Notes under the pieces: generated by a model
What the model was told of the DNA's origin: nothing
What the model saw: only the letters and a program-made list of their open reading frames with translations
Databases searched by the model: none
Made by a program: the position numbers and the translations under genes
Shown: piece by piece, positions 48,655 through 60,695 of the stretch
Layout of the letters: every line of letters begins with the position of its first letter
Numbering within the stretch: position 1 is the stretch's first letter
NCBI GenBank assembly: GCA_007922225.1
Contig: ML679954.1
Location: 21,145,743-21,209,742 of the forward strand
Origin: Emydura subglobosa
Taxonomy: Eukaryota > Chordata > Testudines > Chelidae
Length of the DNA stretch: 64,000 bases
Reading direction: 5' to 3'

Positions 48655-51276
48655 TTACCTGTAACTTTGGCTGGTAGGGGTCTTTACTCTTGTACTACAT
48701 GGCTCATTTACATCAGACATCATATTTGTATACCCTGAGAAATCTGACACTGAAGTCCTTATTCTATGGTCCACTTCTCCATTAGAGTTAGTGATAAAAG
48801 TCATTGGCACCCTGCTGCCCGACTTAAATTGAGAACCAAACGCTTGTGCAAAGTTCTCAATCTGGTAGGTTGCTCTAGGCTCTATGTCCTTTTGGGGATC
48901 TATCTGGCTAGCTAACTCCTGAGATGGAATCTGAAAGCTTGTTGAAGATTCTAAATTTTTCTGTTCCTTCTGGCTATTCAATTTCTGAGATGTAGACTGG
49001 TAGTTTGATGAAGTCTCTAAATTTTTCTGTGGATCTATCAGATCATCCAGCTCTTGAGAAGGAGTCAACTGTTGATGGGTAGCCTCCAAAGCAGATAAAT
49101 AAAAACCTGGTTGAGATCCAAGCAACATTCCAAAAGGAGGCTTTGGCAATGCAGTTGGCAACACTGAGGTAACAGACTGGCTGAAGCCACACTCAAGTGG
49201 AGATGTAGTGTATATCTGTTTGTCTTGAAACAAAGTATGGTTATGGAGAGTTGAAGACAAACTAACAAATTGGAAACTGGGTCCAAAAGTAAAACCAGTG
49301 CTATTGGTCGTTCTTTCAAAAGCTTGTTGGAGGTATCTGGAGTATTCTTGCAACATGCTTGCCTTATCATTTGAAGCTGTTTGAGAGTTTGGGCTCAAAT
49401 TTTCTTCTTGAACCATCTCTGAATGTTCTCCCGAGGTGTGCAAGTCTACACGTTGTTCAGTTATACTGAAAGGATCTTCCTTCTGGCCTTCCGACTTGTG
49501 AGAGTACTGGTCCAAGAGACTCTGCAAGACTTCATCAGGAATTCCAGACTTGTCATGGCAAGACTTCATTTCAGTATTTAGAGATGCTGAATCAATAAGA
49601 GATAATGGGGCTTCATTATCCATAACACTGACACCTGCAGACTGGATGACAGACTGTTGGGAGGCCATATGTCCAACATTTATAGAAAAGGCACTGTTAC
49701 TGCTGGCAGTTTGCAAATATCTTCTTTTCTTTGAAAACTGCATGGCATCATCATAATTGCTACTTATGTGACCTGGTTTACCACCTGCACTTTGGAGAAG
49801 ACCAATAGCTTCTACACCAGTATTGGTTACTATACCAAGAGAGCCACTTTGTTTCCCAGGCAACTGTTTTTGCCCAATGATATCTGGTAACGGTGACACA
49901 AAATTAAGGTAACTTTTGTCTGCATTTTTTCTGTTTCCTTTTTTGAAGACCAACTTTGGCACCTTTTTTTGTAATTCTTCCATGCCAGCACCAACTAAGC
50001 CACCACTGGAAGACACAACAGGAATTTCTACTGAATAATTCTGCATGGTCATATTACTTGCAACTTGTGATTCAGTTCCTTTATTACTAGACTTATGTCC
50101 TTTGTTTTCAGTGGATATACTTTTTGTTTTACTTTTTCTCCTTGAAGAACTTGTATTTCCCTGAGACAACACAGCCATGCTCCCCATGTTATGATTTGAT
50201 GACCCAGGTTCCATTCCAGCACCTGTTTTACCTATGGCTTCACTGCATGTTCGTCTGTGCTTCAACAGTCTATCAGTCCTTGAAAAATACTGCTGACAAG
50301 TGTCACATTTGTATGGCTTTTCTCCACTATGTGTTCTCTTGTGTCTCTCCATATGGTACTTCTGGATGAACTTCATGCTGCACTGGTCACATCCAAATGG
50401 TTTCTCCCTACTATGGATCTTCTCATGTCTCTGGAGCAAGTACTTCTGGATGAAACCCATGCTGCACTGGCTGCACTGGAAAGGCCTTTCCCCAGTGTGA
50501 ATGAGCACATGTCTGCGCAAGTGATAAGAGCTCCTGAAGGCAGCACTGCAGTGTTCACAGACATGAGGTTTCTGACTTGGGGACAGGATGGCAGCTTCTG
50601 TGTCTCCCACCAGAGGGGGTTTGGATGAGGCGCTCTGCTTGCGCTTGGCTTTGATTCCCTGAGATTCTGGCTTTGGCCTCTTCACCTTCTTGCCATGGGT
50701 GTCGTGCTTCGGCTCGTCAGAGCCCCCAGGGGCGCCCTGGCTCCTGCCACTCAGTAACACGTCCCGGTGGGGATGGTGGTGCAGGTGGTGGAGAAGGCTG
50801 AGGTCCTGAATCACACTCTGGCTGGCTCCTTCCCCGCTGCCGCCGCCCAGGGCTGGGTGCCTCTCCTCCCCAGCCGCCGCGAACAGCCCCCCGTAGTGCG
50901 GCTGCTGCTCCTCCTCGCTGGGCTTCTCCTGCTTGATGCTCACCAGGGACTGGAGGAAGCCCCAAGGGCTCCTCTGCGAGGAGGCGGAAGAGGAGGGGAA
51001 AGCCCCAGCCGGCTCCTTCTTGAAAGTCATGTCCTGAGGGGGGGGCGGCGCGGGGGGCTCGGCCGCCGCCGCCGAGGAAGGGGCGGAGGGGGGCGGCGGC
51101 AAGACGCACGGCGAGGGGTGCTGCTGGGCCGCCGGCGGGGGCGCGGCCGCCCGGGTGAAGCTGGTGACCGGAGGGAGGCGGTGGTTGAACATGACCATGC
51201 TGGGGGGGAAGGTGGGCTCCATGGCCGCCGCCCTCTTGCTGCCGCCGCCGCCGAGGAAGCCGCCGCCGAGTTTCAT
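48655..51276 (-). CDS. ZNF281: ZNF281, GC-box-binding C2H2 zinc finger transcription factor
   Basis: A single open frame of 873 codons ends in TAA at 48655-48657. By family knowledge ZNF281 (ZBP-99) is a nuclear regulator that binds GC-rich promoters and acts in pluripotency, EMT and DNA-damage responses; it is a paralogue of ZNF148. Four tandem fingers are visible: C240-H260, C268-H288, C296-H316 and C324-C344. The last ends in Cys instead of His, giving a C2HC finger, as I recall for this family. The linkers read TGERPF, SREKPF and SGEKPY. The N-terminus is rich in Gly, Ala and Pro and holds the [14 protein letters not shown] block and two ψKxE-type SUMO candidates, FKKE near residue 87 and IKQE near 115. 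Basic stretches KKVKRPK and KAKRK (about 196-213) could be nuclear localisation signals. The long Ser/Gln-rich C-terminus ends TPTSQSYR. Length is close to the roughly 895 residues I recall for human. The whole protein lies in one exon and no frameshift is seen. Assignment rests on remembered similarity over the full length. Confidence 0.96.
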   Translation of the reverse strand: MKLGGGFLGGGGSKRAAAMEPTFPPSMVMFNHRLPPVTSFTRAAAPPPAAQQHPSPCVLPPPPSAPSSAAAAEPPAPPPPQDMTFKKEPAGAFPSSSASSQRSPWGFLQSLVSIKQEKPSEEEQQPHYGGLFAAAGEERHPALGGGSGEGASQSVIQDLSLLHHLHHHPHRDVLLSGRSQGAPGGSDEPKHDTHGKKVKRPKPESQGIKAKRKQSASSKPPLVGDTEAAILSPSQKPHVCEHCSAAFRSSYHLRRHVLIHTGERPFQCSQCSMGFIQKYLLQRHEKIHSREKPFGCDQCSMKFIQKYHMERHKRTHSGEKPYKCDTCQQYFSRTDRLLKHRRTCSEAIGKTGAGMEPGSSNHNMGSMAVLSQGNTSSSRRKSKTKSISTENKGHKSSNKGTESQVASNMTMQNYSVEIPVVSSSGGLVGAGMEELQKKVPKLVFKKGNRKNADKSYLNFVSPLPDIIGQKQLPGKQSGSLGIVTNTGVEAIGLLQSAGGKPGHISSNYDDAMQFSKKRRYLQTASSNSAFSINVGHMASQQSVIQSAGVSVMDNEAPLSLIDSASLNTEMKSCHDKSGIPDEVLQSLLDQYSHKSEGQKEDPFSITEQRVDLHTSGEHSEMVQEENLSPNSQTASNDKASMLQEYSRYLQQAFERTTNSTGFTFGPSFQFVSLSSTLHNHTLFQDKQIYTTSPLECGFSQSVTSVLPTALPKPPFGMLLGSQPGFYLSALEATHQQLTPSQELDDLIDPQKNLETSSNYQSTSQKLNSQKEQKNLESSTSFQIPSQELASQIDPQKDIEPRATYQIENFAQAFGSQFKSGSRVPMTFITNSNGEVDHRIRTSVSDFSGYTNMMSDVNEPCSTRVKTPTSQSYR
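51220..51222 (-). other. Alternative in-frame start codon of ZNF281 (Met19)
   Basis: Codon 19 of the ZNF281 frame is a Met in the context GCGGCCATGG, which matches the Kozak consensus well. The upstream Met1 at 51274-51276 has context GGGGGATGA, with G at -3 but A at +4. The residues after Met19 ([17 protein letters not shown]) are the first that I recognise as conserved. The 18 residues before it are Gly-rich and are of the type that varies between species. I kept Met1 because the family is normally annotated from that Met, but leaky scanning to Met19 is plausible. Confidence 0.5.
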
Positions 51277-51464
51277 CCCCCAGGAAGCCGGGCCGGGTGG
51301 AGGCGCGGCCCAGCGGGGCTGCGGGACCCGCCGCTCGCCCGCGGCCGGACGCTGCTCGCTCCTTCGCTCGCGCGCCGCTCAGCGCCCGTTCCCCGAGCCG
51401 GCCCCGCCCGAGCGCATCGTCACCGCCCCGCCCGCGCCGACGGGCAGCGCCCGGCCCTGGCTGC

Positions 51465-51471
51465 ACTTACA
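51465..51471 (-). other. Candidate splice donor ending a non-coding ZNF281 exon 1
   Basis: On the minus strand the sequence reads GAGCT/GTAAGTGCAG, a near-perfect donor, about 190 bases upstream of the ATG. By recall, mammalian ZNF281 has a short non-coding first exon followed by one coding exon. That would place exon 1 from a start site near 51.5-51.6 kb to 51471. Possible acceptors with a CAG lie between here and the ATG, for example in GTCCCGCAG near 51.33 kb, which would make the intron very short. This is inference; unspliced 5'UTR is also possible. Confidence 0.4.
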
Positions 51472-51553
51472 GCTCCCGCCGCCGCCTCCAGTCAAAAATA
51501 ACGCCGCCCGCGTCCGCTCCACAATGGAATTAGCAGCCCCCGAGCGCGGCCCT

Positions 51554-51583
51554 GCACATGCGCGGCGCGCGGCATGCTGGGAA
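51554..51583 (-). promoter_or_regulatory. NRF1-like and ZNF143-like promoter sites
   Basis: On the minus strand TTCCCAGCATGCC (51571-51583) matches the core of the ZNF143/THAP11 site, CCCAGCATGC. About 10 bases closer to the gene, GCGCATGTGC (51554-51563) is one base from the NRF1 palindrome GCGCATGCGC. Both are common in CpG-island promoters without a TATA box. They lie just upstream of the proposed first exon, which is the expected position. Occupancy cannot be inferred from sequence alone. Confidence 0.5.
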
Positions 51584-52603
51584 CGGCCCGGCCAGGAGGG
51601 CAGCGCCGGACAGGCAGCGCGCAGGCGCAGCAGAACCCCCCTCTCCATTCTCCCTCCCTCCACGCGTACCATCAGCCATCTCTGCCCTGCAGCCGCTCAC
51701 GCCTGCCGCCTGGGCTGGGCCCGGGGACAGAGGCCGCAAGGGGGGGGAATTGCACTTCATTCCTGGGGGGGAGGAGGGCGAGGGGCAGTTTCTGTCGCCG
51801 TGTTCACGCACAGAGGGGGCAGGCCTTGCCCTTCACGAGGCATACACCTCCCCCCCCCGCTCTGCAGCCAGGTACCACGCGCACCCCAGAGCCGCAGCCC
51901 GCCTGATGACACCCTACAGAGCACTCTGTCATACACTTTCGCATAGCCGCCGGCCCTCGTCCCACAAGCAGCCAGGGTGTGTTTTGCAACCTGCTAGCTC
52001 AGTTTAGTTAGCATAGCATGAGTGGAAAGGCTTGTGGATACAGGCAAGCAGGGCTGAAGCTACGCTAGCTCTGCGTGTTAGGGCCTGAGCGCTCTGTTAA
52101 CTAGCACTGGTGCAGCCCAGGGTACAGCGTGGCCAACTAATGCTGTTTCAGAGATGTTAGTGTAAGCCCCAGGTAAGGGGCTGTTACAGGTCCCCTCTTT
52201 TAGCCTGCATTTTAACCAGGCTTTTCAAACATGTTAAGCTAACTTGAGCTGATCTAATATAAAGCAGGGGGGGACGGAATCACATCGTTTTTGCCCACCA
52301 ACACTGGGCCTAACCCACAAATACAAACACGTATACAACTTCACTCCAATAAAGTATTTGCAGGATTAGGACATAAAAATCTGTGCTTTTTGTTTCCAGG
52401 CTCTCAGATAATTACTTTGATACACATGCATTTATTAAGCCCCTTTTACACACAAGGATTTTAATGTGTGTTTATATAGAGCCAGATTCCGATACCCTTT
52501 ATTAAGGTTGGCATGTTATTGTACTGCCGCTAATGGAACCTCCTGAAATATTACTTAACAAGAGTAAGGATATCCAAATATGCTATACTGCTTGTATTTT
52601 ATT

Positions 52604-52629
52604 ACACATACATATACATACACACACAC

Positions 52630-52673
<44 letters not shown>
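52604..52673. repeat. (CA)n/(TA)n compound microsatellite
   Basis: About 70 bases of alternating ACATA, CACA, TATA and a final pure CA block. It is 0.8 kb upstream of the GC-rich promoter region of ZNF281. Confidence 0.95.
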
Positions 52674-52674
<1 letters not shown>

Positions 52675-53663
52675 CTCATAACATATGCATACTTGCTTGA
52701 GGACATTTCATTTGAAATCTGTGAGGACTGCAAATCAGAATGCGCATCCAGGTAGTTCGCCCTTTCTTTCAAAAACAAATAGCATAGAGTAAGACAGCTC
52801 AGTTAAAGAAAACTATGCAAGCAAAGTAATTGTACATTTAGAGACCTAATAGGTTCATATACTTGAAGACCCCTGTGTAATCCCTCTCAGATCAGTGCAG
52901 CCCAATTGCAACACACTTTGGCACACAGTTACAACAAATATGTACATGCCTGATTTATGGTGCTGCCTGCTCTTTTAGTTGCACATTTGAAAATCCCTTC
53001 ACTATTATTAGGCTTGGCAGAATCTGATTTTCTTTTTTTGCGTGGTTATTTTGACAGATATTGATGTATGTTTTAAGCTTCCCTACCCCCCCTCAATTTT
53101 CATCTATTTAAATTTTCACAGCTGCAGGAAATTATGGAGGATTGACAATTATTTAATGACTAAAGACAGATATAAAAAGTTAAATCTTTAACTGTTAAAA
53201 ACACAAATTGTCAACATCACATCATCATATACAAAGTAAATATCATTAAACTAATCTCTAATAAGTTCAAGCACCATTTCTCTTTGCATATCTGTAAATT
53301 TCTATTATTGGGGGAAATATTTTTTCATCGATTTGGGTGTGTTCAATGAAATCAACGTTTACTGACATTTACCAGTAAAAATATAATCCTTCCTAACGTA
53401 ATTATAATGGACTAATGCAACTCCAGAGACACATTCACAAATACACCACACTAATTAAAAAAAACAACATCTCTATTAAAGATTACAGCTGACATTTTTC
53501 TTCATTTTCACTAGTGTTGCTAAACTAGATATGCAGCCTTGACTATTAATTTTTTAATAAAATTCTGCTTTTCCTTTATTTATTTCTACAGGTTTTTAAT
53601 ATGGCATCCCAAATTTAATATGCACCCAGGTTCATCTGTAACTTTTACTGAACTGATTAAAAC

Positions 53664-53694
53664 TTTTTTTTTTTTTTTTGGGGGGGGGGGGGGG
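53664..53694. repeat. T16-G15 homopolymer junction
   Basis: Sixteen T bases run directly into fifteen G bases, followed by GA-rich sequence. Such junctions are prone to slippage and sequencing error, and the G run can form a quadruplex. Confidence 0.9.
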
Positions 53695-56600
53695 AGGAAG
53701 GGGGGCATGAATGGAACTGTAATGGCACAAGCCATGATAATAAAATTATGACCTTTTTACATTCCATTTGCTAAAAAATATTCCCCTTTTTGAGAACTTT
53801 TAAGCTATATATATATATATCTCATGTGTAAAGATCTCCAAGTAATTTCCATAGGCCTGTCTGTATCTATTACAAAGCTTTGCTATAGATTTTAAAAAAG
53901 TCTTCCAAAATATATAAAAGATGAATTAAATATTAACTAATATTAAAACTGGAATGAAGTAAGTTTCTATACCCTACAGAATTTTAAAGTCACTTATTAG
54001 GTAAGACTAGTTCCTGCTACATTTCATGTAACTATAAATGCAGTTCCATTTAACCTGTGTATAAACTAAAACTTATATATAAAAACCAATTTGAATTGTG
54101 AAAGTTTAAGACTGTCAAGTGTAGCTAAGTGTTAAAAGAAGGACTAGGAATTCAAAAACTTAAAGCAGCAGTAAAATATTAGTCAATGCCTATGAGAAAT
54201 GAGTCTGTCCCTTTATTCAGGGTGTCTATGTTTAATGGTAAGATGGGATGCATATAAGCTAGTCCAAGCATGAAGGGCAGTAGGACACTCATATGGAAAG
54301 CCAACTTTGTCCCTCAGTTATCAAGATAAGAAACCTGTCATTTCTCTCATTCACTCTGTCAGCCTTGAGATACTCCAAGCAGACTTACCTCTGTGTTGTA
54401 CACCCCATATATCAGGAAGATGAAGAGACCCTGTAAAATAAAATGGAGGGAAAAAGCTGTTAACTCTAATCATTTCAGCAGTAGAAATATCTGAAATAAA
54501 CTTTCCTGGGAACAGACAAAAGAAGACACACTTCATCAAGGTCAATTTATTTTTCTATTTTTCAACATTATAAGCTGTACCTTGAGCATTTATTTGATAT
54601 TGCCTAAAGTCTTTGTGCTGTTCAACTGTTTGGCAAAAAAATATTCAGGACCAAAGAATCAAAACTGTTAATTAGAAAAAATTTATGTCACAGCTGGCTG
54701 GTCTCTCAAACATTAAATAAAAAACATAAAAAATGCTATTAAAACAAACTGAGAAAAGAGCAAATATTTATATTTCTCAACATCTTTTAAAATGCAATCA
54801 GTAAAAACTTTATTATAGTTTATTACCATGTTCTGTAATAAAAATATATGTATGCATGCATACATATGTTTGTGTTTGATATATAGATACACACACAAAT
54901 ATTTAACTTTTTAAATGAAATGAATATAGCAAGAAAACAACAGATGTAGAATTATAAGGAACAGTGTAGAGAAAAGTAACAAAAATTAAACAAGTGAAAT
55001 AGCTAAATTGTTCTATATTTCATTAATCAGCTAGCTCTGTCTTGACAGCATGGAGTAGTGAATTCTCAAGGCAGATTTAGAAAATGCAAAATATTATAGA
55101 ACAATAAACATTCATAATGATTTACCAAAGCCCAATATATTTTATAAGCTTCTTCAAATCCAACTAGCATCAGACAATAAACAAGCAAAAAGACATTCGG
55201 GACTTCAGTGGGGCTCTGTGCCATCTTTCCACAGGGATCTATTTACAAGATCAGGGGCTGAGTTAACAATGTAACATACTGTTAATTCTTCCAGTGACCA
55301 ACTCTAGGCAAGATCCTTCAAAATGTGAGCAAAATACATCAATTAGGAACCTAACAAATCAGAAAACATTTGTAAAGTTGTAGAAGTACTTTCTTGTGGA
55401 AACTTTTCAATAATTTGAGTTAAACACCTCTGGTATAATCCTGAAGAAATAAATAAGGTAGTCTCATATTTGCACAACAGAATTTTGAATTCATATGTGG
55501 ACCTATTCTATGTTATGAGAACTTTTGTATATGCCAATGGAAAAAAACATCTGCCTGTAGCACAGTGACACAAGAGCTAGTCTGAAGCAGAATAAAAGAT
55601 AAAATAACAAAAGAAGGTCCAAATTTTTAAGTTCTAAGTACACATTATTTAAAAACAGCTACAGTATTTCTGCAGTTGTTACATCATCAGAATTACTGTA
55701 TCAAGAGACATTGAACTATAAGGGAGATTATACGGGTTTAGTATTTCTCCAGGTTACACAGCATGGAAGTTAAATTCTTGAGGGGGAGAAAAAGCTTGCC
55801 TAATTAATTTATAATAAAAGAATGAATTAAAGAAATATTAATCTTCAGTGCCTTTCTGGGGTATTTTTAATCTTGATTAAAGGAATCTTTTTAATGAGAC
55901 ATATAGACTGATGCAAAGGACAGACACCTGGTTCTGGCTATATTGTACGCTCAGTACTGAACATACTGCACTTTTATACTGTGCTTCCTGTTTGCAAAAT
56001 AAGTGCCAGATTTCTACAGACATCGCAATTCATGTAAGTTACGTTTGCACAATTGGGTCCTAACTTTGCTTTCAAGTGAGGGTGAACGTCAACTTCCTTA
56101 TGTGGAACATATAGTGTAAAACACAAGTATGAAATAATTTCAATAAACCTCTGACTTCTCACACAGAAGAATTTGAAATCCATGTTGCTTAGACTAAAGG
56201 AGTAGATTAATCTGAATCTACATATTTCACTAACTGAAATTAAATTCAAAGATTAATGAAATAGAGTTTCAAAAAGTAAAATAATGATGGTTATATGATA
56301 AGGGTTAATAATAAATGTATGAAATGTAAATGGAATGTTCCGACTTTAATTAATAACTAATAATCAAATTAAGTTACTATGACACATAGTACTCCAAGCA
56401 GTATCACAAGTATTATTACAAAGCTGAAATGCTATTTAACTTTTTTCTAATATTCTGCACAGAGAACTTCTGTATAAACAAGCATCCTTAATACAGATCT
56501 CAAGGTCACTCAAGCTCATGCCAATTAGTACTGAACACTGTCAGTGACAATTATCAACATTAAGACAAATGTTATAAATTTAAATAATTTGAACATTATT

Positions 56601-56934
56601 ATTTATGGCCAGATAGAGACCTGATATATGCAGCTATATAAGACCAAGAGGAGGACTAAGATACACACCTCTAAGGCCTCCTTCACATCTCTGTTGCAGG
56701 TGTAAAAGCAGGGGCTCAACTCTTGGTACTTCTCTTTCCACACAGATGGACAGGGAGTGGGTGGGGAATGGAAGAAAGATGAGTTGACACAGGGGAAGTA
56801 GTAAGTTGTTATTGGTAAGAACAAGTAGCAGATTTCTACCTTATAGGAACAGGGAAGAAATTATGCTTTTCTTAGTACAGCTCCTCTGATTTAAAAAATC
56901 CTTCACTAATAGGCATAGAAAACACACTTATTTT

Positions 56935-57075
56935 ATTTATTGTTTGTATTACAATAGCACCTATGGACCCCACATGAGGTTGGGATCCCATTGGGTTAAG
57001 TATTGTATAAATACAGAATAAAAGAATCCCTGCCTTGAAAAGTTCACAATCTAAACAGACAAGACAGACAAAGGG
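56935..57075 (+). repeat. MIR-like interspersed repeat
   Basis: GTATTACAATAGCACCTATG, GGGATCCCATTGGGTTAAGT and GTATAAATACAGAATAAAAG, then CCCTGCCTTGAAAAGTTCAC and AATCTAAACAGACAAGAC, are in the order I recall for a common turtle MIR-type repeat, sense orientation. Confidence 0.65.
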
Positions 57076-58109
57076 TAGAGGAATAGGTGGAACATACAAG
57101 CAGAGTTGTGTCTCATTTTCCAAAAGTTCAACAGAAACATCTGACACCATTCCTCTGTCGTTTTACCTAGAAGTTCCCACAAACCCTTCAGATCAACTAG
57201 AGGCTACTTTTTGGACTTGGAAAAACACAACCATTGTTGCTCTGTCTTGTATTTACTCAGAAATCCTCTTTATCTGGGGCTTTCTCTTGGGTATAAATCA
57301 GTTGTTCATCTTTAAACCTCAACAGTTCTCATCAAAATTGTCCTTCCGACCTTTGATAAGACTGCCCATGGACAACCTTTTAACTATTCATCAAGGTCTG
57401 TTCTATCTTGGTTAATAATGTATGTCTCAACATCTGTTAAACACTGCATAACATAAAAATAAATGTAAAGTATGTTTATGTCAACATTGTTTTAAACATT
57501 CCCTGTAATAGGACATTTATTTTTGGATGATATCTTTCAGTGTATGGTATTATTTATGCTGTTTACTGTTAATAGTTACATTTTTGAGACTCTTGCATTT
57601 TCATTTGCTTAACATAAAAATGAAAATGAACAGCTAAATATTCTCAAGTACTAAAAACACAGACTGAGATACTTCAGTGTGTCTATTAGATACATTAGAA
57701 AATAAACTAAATCTGAGAAGCTTATCACTTTGATGCAATGTAAAGTAATTAAAATACCTGAACTGTAGTTTTATTATATAAATTCCTGACAGGAACACAA
57801 ATACTTTACCACATGCATCTAGTATTAACTTATTAAAACCTTTCATTACAGAAATAAGTCTCTGTGTTGTAAAATACTTTCTGTAATACACATGCAATGA
57901 GGAAACAGAGAAAGAGAAAACACTTCACCTGCAGACACACTGAATTAATTATGCTTATTTATTCCATGTGAAAGAAATGGCTGCATGTTTTGTGGCAGTA
58001 GGCATTAATGGCTTGCAAAAATTACCTAGTGAAACTGAGCAATCACCCTAAAATTATAGAAGAATTACATCAAACCTTGTCCTTGACAAGAGTACAGAAT
58101 TTTTTTTTT

Positions 58110-58240
58110 TAACCAGTCCAGGGCCAGCATAGTCACCAGCTAGTGCATGGCCTTGCAGCATCAGTGACAGAACTAAGGACCCTCAACTCCAAAAATACAG
58201 GCTTTTACCTCTCTAATTAAAGAAGAACTTCCATTAGCTT
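58110..58240. repeat. Possible tRNA-related interspersed repeat
   Basis: AACTAAGGACCCTCAACTCC and AAAAATACAGGCTTTTACCT, then TCTCTAATTAAAGAAGAACT, resemble a reptile repeat ending in a tRNA-like 'ACC...GAGCTAAAGGAG' segment. Recognised from memory only; it is diverged. Confidence 0.35.
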
Positions 58241-60596
58241 TTCCAAAGTCTTTGTTTTGACAGAACCATGTTGTCATTTAAAATTATATTAAAAAGCTTC
58301 AAAGTTAGCACCTCACAACATGCATAGGAACGGTTCACATGTCTTAGCTATCGCTCAAATGTATCGATCTGCATTCTGTGAAAACGCAGGAAGAAAGCAT
58401 AACTTTGGGTTCATATTCAGAAGATTTTCTTCATAACCATAAATACTAGAAACTTTTTTAAATGATTAAAGATTTAGTATCGAGGTAAAATGGCATTCTG
58501 GTTCATTCTCCCATGGCAAGTACAAGACCATTTTTTTCAAGCTCTGTCTTATGCATATTGCTCTGGGGACAAATCTACCTGGCACTTGAGAAGATCTAAA
58601 GCAGAACAAATAACTTTAAACAGCCTCCTCTACATCAGAGGATAACTTCAGTCCATGACTCTTTACTAAAGGTTGATTGAACCAATCCAAAGGAAAAGTA
58701 GCAGCAACTGTTGAAGATACCTGAGTTATAGCCAACGGACTGATCTACCACCATAACTCTCAAAGCTAAACAAAAACAATTACCTAGGCTGCTGTAGCAA
58801 ACATCTTCCTCAGAAACAAGTGCTACTATGGGGCCTCATGGAAATTCCAATAGAAGTAAATGAGACATTTATAAATGAGGGGTGAAAGTATATTTGCCAG
58901 GCTATTAATGAATACCACTTACAGCCAAATTCTGCTATCCTTCTTAATGTTTAGTAGTATCTTACTGCACAATTAATGTCATTCATTTAAATGAAACAAT
59001 TCATGGAGTAAGGTGCTGCTTAATGAGAGTCAAGAAGACAAACTTTGACTCATGGGAAATGGAAGGTTTAAAATTACATCGAGATACAGATGTAACTTTG
59101 TAAACAAACAGGGATGCAATCAAAATGTGATCCAAGTGTTTCTGTCATGTATAATTCTACATTTTCAGATATTCATTCATCTTGGATCTGCAGAGAAGTC
59201 TATTTTCTGCAAAAGGTTCTGACAATATATCAAGGGGCAAGCAGCCAATTCAAAATGTCTGTGTGTACGTTCACTATGATCTTTAGTGTAGTTTTATGTA
59301 TCATATTGTTCTTCCTTTTGTTGCCTAATAATTTAGGGCTTGATCCAGAGCCAATTCAAGTTAATAGGAGTTTTTCCATTGATTTGAATGGTTTGGGATT
59401 CGATCCTTAATCTCTAGAGTTTGGATTAAACTAATTCAATAAAATACACTTTCGTTCTACTATAACAAAATGTTGTAAAGACAAATTAAAGGGTTATAGT
59501 ACAGATGAGATAGTAAATTGGTTTTAGTGAAAATTTGATAGCTACATTTTATAGCTATATTTTAGTTTGAAATATAATTAAGAATTTCTGGTCAGAATTT
59601 AGACAGTTTGAAACATGCCCTGTAGATCTAGAGATATATATTTACTTTTCAAAAAAATCAAATAGAGGGTTATCCATCCTATGTTTCATTAGTGTTGTAT
59701 AGATATAATTTATGAAAGCTTTCCATCTAAATTCTCTCCAGTCAGTGAATTCATGCTAGATATTGTTTCCTGTAGAGCTAATCTCATGTGATTCAACAGT
59801 TTTGCCACATTCTTTTCCTCATTTTTCCACAAATCAGATCAACTCTCTTTGGATTAGAAGCAGTGATAAACTATAAGAAAACTGTAGTGGTTGCTATTCG
59901 ATGATCCATTCACAGTACATTTTTTCATATCAGTTTAAGGTCCTGAAACTGCCCTTTTGATTTAGGCAAAATCCCATTTGCCTTCAGTGGGAGTTTTGCC
60001 TGAGTGAGAACTGAGCCCTAAATGTGCACTGGTGCAGTTATTCAGACATGCTCTTACTTTAACATATAGATAACTGCCCAAACCCAAGACAGCCTTTAAG
60101 TATTCTAGATTCTCCTTGCACTCACAGTTGATTGTCTTCTGAAATACCCTCCAACTTTTAATATTTTCTATCTGAAGCAGCCCATCATGTCTGTCAGCCT
60201 TTATGATGAGTCCTCCCATAACAGCTGTAATCCTCTCACATTGTACATATACTTTAAGGCATTAAAAGTTAACAGAAAATATAACAATACAAAATACTTC
60301 TTTCAACAGAAGCCACTAGAATGTCCACATTTGTCAGCCACTCCCACACAGTCACCATAGACTCCTATCAGTTTGAAACTCATATGTGAGATGAGCAGTA
60401 AATCGTTGGCAGACCTATATTAGTATACTATTTTCATCAAATCCCTAAAAACCTTTCAGTAATTTTCTTCTATTACATTATTGAGCCAGTTCACCAATCC
60501 TTACTGACATGAGCAATCTCACTGAAGACCACTGGACTTACCACGTGAATAACTATTACAAGATGAGGCCCTATTTTTCATAATCTACTGTAAAGG

Positions 60597-60695
60597 CAGA
60601 AAAACCAAAGAGTCCTATAGCACTTTAAAGACTAACAAATTTAATTTCTGCAGGCATAAGCTTTCGTGGGCTGTAACCCACTTCGTCAGATGTAA
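60597..60695. repeat. Turtle SINE body fragment
   Basis: AGAGTCCTATAGCACTTTAA, ACTAACAAATTTAATTTCTG and GCATAAGCTTTCGTGGGCTG, then ACTTCGTCAGATG, follow the order of the body of the Cry-type SINE whose head is at 703. The tRNA-like head is missing here. Confidence 0.75.

Larger units (their letters stand above)
50700..51900. promoter_or_regulatory. CpG island over the ZNF281 5' end
   Basis: Base composition changes sharply from AT-rich flanks to very GC-rich, CpG-dense sequence. It covers the first part of the coding exon, the 5'UTR and the upstream promoter. No other stretch of similar length and CpG density is seen; the GC-rich patches at 14.1-14.4, 20.5-21.0 and 22.1-22.9 kb lie inside DNA transposons. 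This marks the ZNF281 promoter as the only CpG-island promoter in the window. Boundaries are judged by eye. Confidence 0.85.
51901..56934. other. Upstream flank of ZNF281, mostly unassigned
   Basis: Non-coding sequence with microsatellites at 52.6 and 53.66 kb. The stretch at about 53000-53250 looks like an interspersed repeat (TTAGGCTTGGCAGAATCTGA start) but I cannot name it. A divergent non-coding transcript from the CpG island is possible but not visible. Confidence 0.45.

Noticed and set aside
50717..51946. Several long frames on both strands over the ZNF281 5' end
   Set aside because: They lie in GC-rich sequence where stops are rare, show low-complexity Arg/Pro/Ala composition, and overlap the well-supported ZNF281 frame or its promoter.
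57035..57415. 126-codon plus-strand frame
   Set aside because: It begins within a MIR-like repeat and has no domain signature.
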